In this document: positions 63,896-64,000 of the stretch, piece by piece
Layout of the letters: every line of letters starts with the position of its first letter
How positions within the stretch are numbered: position 1 is the stretch's first letter
From: Synaphobranchus kaupii
Taxonomy: Eukaryota > Chordata > Actinopteri > Anguilliformes > Synaphobranchidae
Length of the DNA: 64,000 bases
Direction: 5' to 3'
Assembly (NCBI GenBank): GCA_029718625.1
Contig: JAINUF010000028.1
Coordinates: 449,492-513,491, forward strand
Notes under the pieces: generated by a model
Database searches by the model: none
The model's input: only the letters and a program-made list of their open reading frames with translations
What the model was told of the DNA's origin: nothing
Translations under genes and position numbers: made by a program

Positions 63896-64000
63896 CTCCC
63901 TGTGACTACAGAATCCAACCAGTGCTCGTAAGGAGTGCCTAAACAGTAAAAGAGCAAGTCAAGTCTTTTTTGTGCATATCGCCCTCTTGTGGACATAGTA

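Larger units (their letters stand above)
59426..64000. repeat. Segmental duplication, right copy (R4 3' region)
   Basis: Near-identical to 41,196-45,525. It carries the 3' part of a fourth receptor gene, R4, whose body lies beyond the right window edge. Confidence 0.9.

Overview
The window is vertebrate genomic DNA, almost certainly from a teleost fish. The evidence is a five-exon goose-type lysozyme without a signal peptide, a tRNA-derived SINE with the fish L2-type 3' tail, several Tc1 transposon families (one with Sleeping Beauty-like inverted repeats), a Ty3/gypsy chromovirus, a CR1/L2-like LINE, hAT MITEs and split genes with GT-AG introns. The species cannot be named from the sequence. 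Most long ORFs are transposon genes or artefacts of tandem repeats.

Left part (1-24,000). A complete lysozyme g gene lies on the minus strand: ATG at 13,339, stop at 5,148, 185 codons, with Glu73, Asp86 and Asp97 present. Its introns hold a Sleeping Beauty-like Tc1 remnant, an HTH-only Tc1 copy and a split LTR-like block. Around it are a 54-bp minisatellite (1-189 and 18,228-19,410), a 53-bp satellite (13,980-15,496) with a 159-bp higher-order period, two further Tc1 elements, a 0.5-kb MITE present twice, and a fold-back element family present four times.

Right part (24,866-64,000). Here lies a tandem cluster of related minus-strand immunoglobulin-superfamily receptor genes, named R1 to R4 in this answer. 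R3 (57,259 to at least 44,611) is complete through nine phase-1 exons: signal peptide, four Ig domains, a transmembrane segment and three cytoplasmic exons with an ITIM (LQYLAL), an AVYSNI motif and an ITSM-like motif whose Tyr is His. R2 keeps the same fourth Ig domain but ends in a different transmembrane exon carrying a Lys and a short tail without tyrosine motifs, which is the layout of an activating partner. R2 has lost its front half to a junction occupied by a Ty3/gypsy element with an intact 1,439-codon gag-pol ORF, and a LINE sits in its upstream region. R1 keeps its signal-peptide exon but is cut in exon 2 by a fold-back element. R4 enters from the right edge as a recent segmental duplication of the 3' part of R3. 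R1, R2 and R3 share the same GC-box plus TATA upstream block.

The most interesting candidate is this paired inhibitory/activating Ig receptor cluster, which appears to be remodelled by exon exchange, segmental duplication and transposons. Assignment to a named family (SLAM/CD2-like versus CD4/LAG3-like) stays open.
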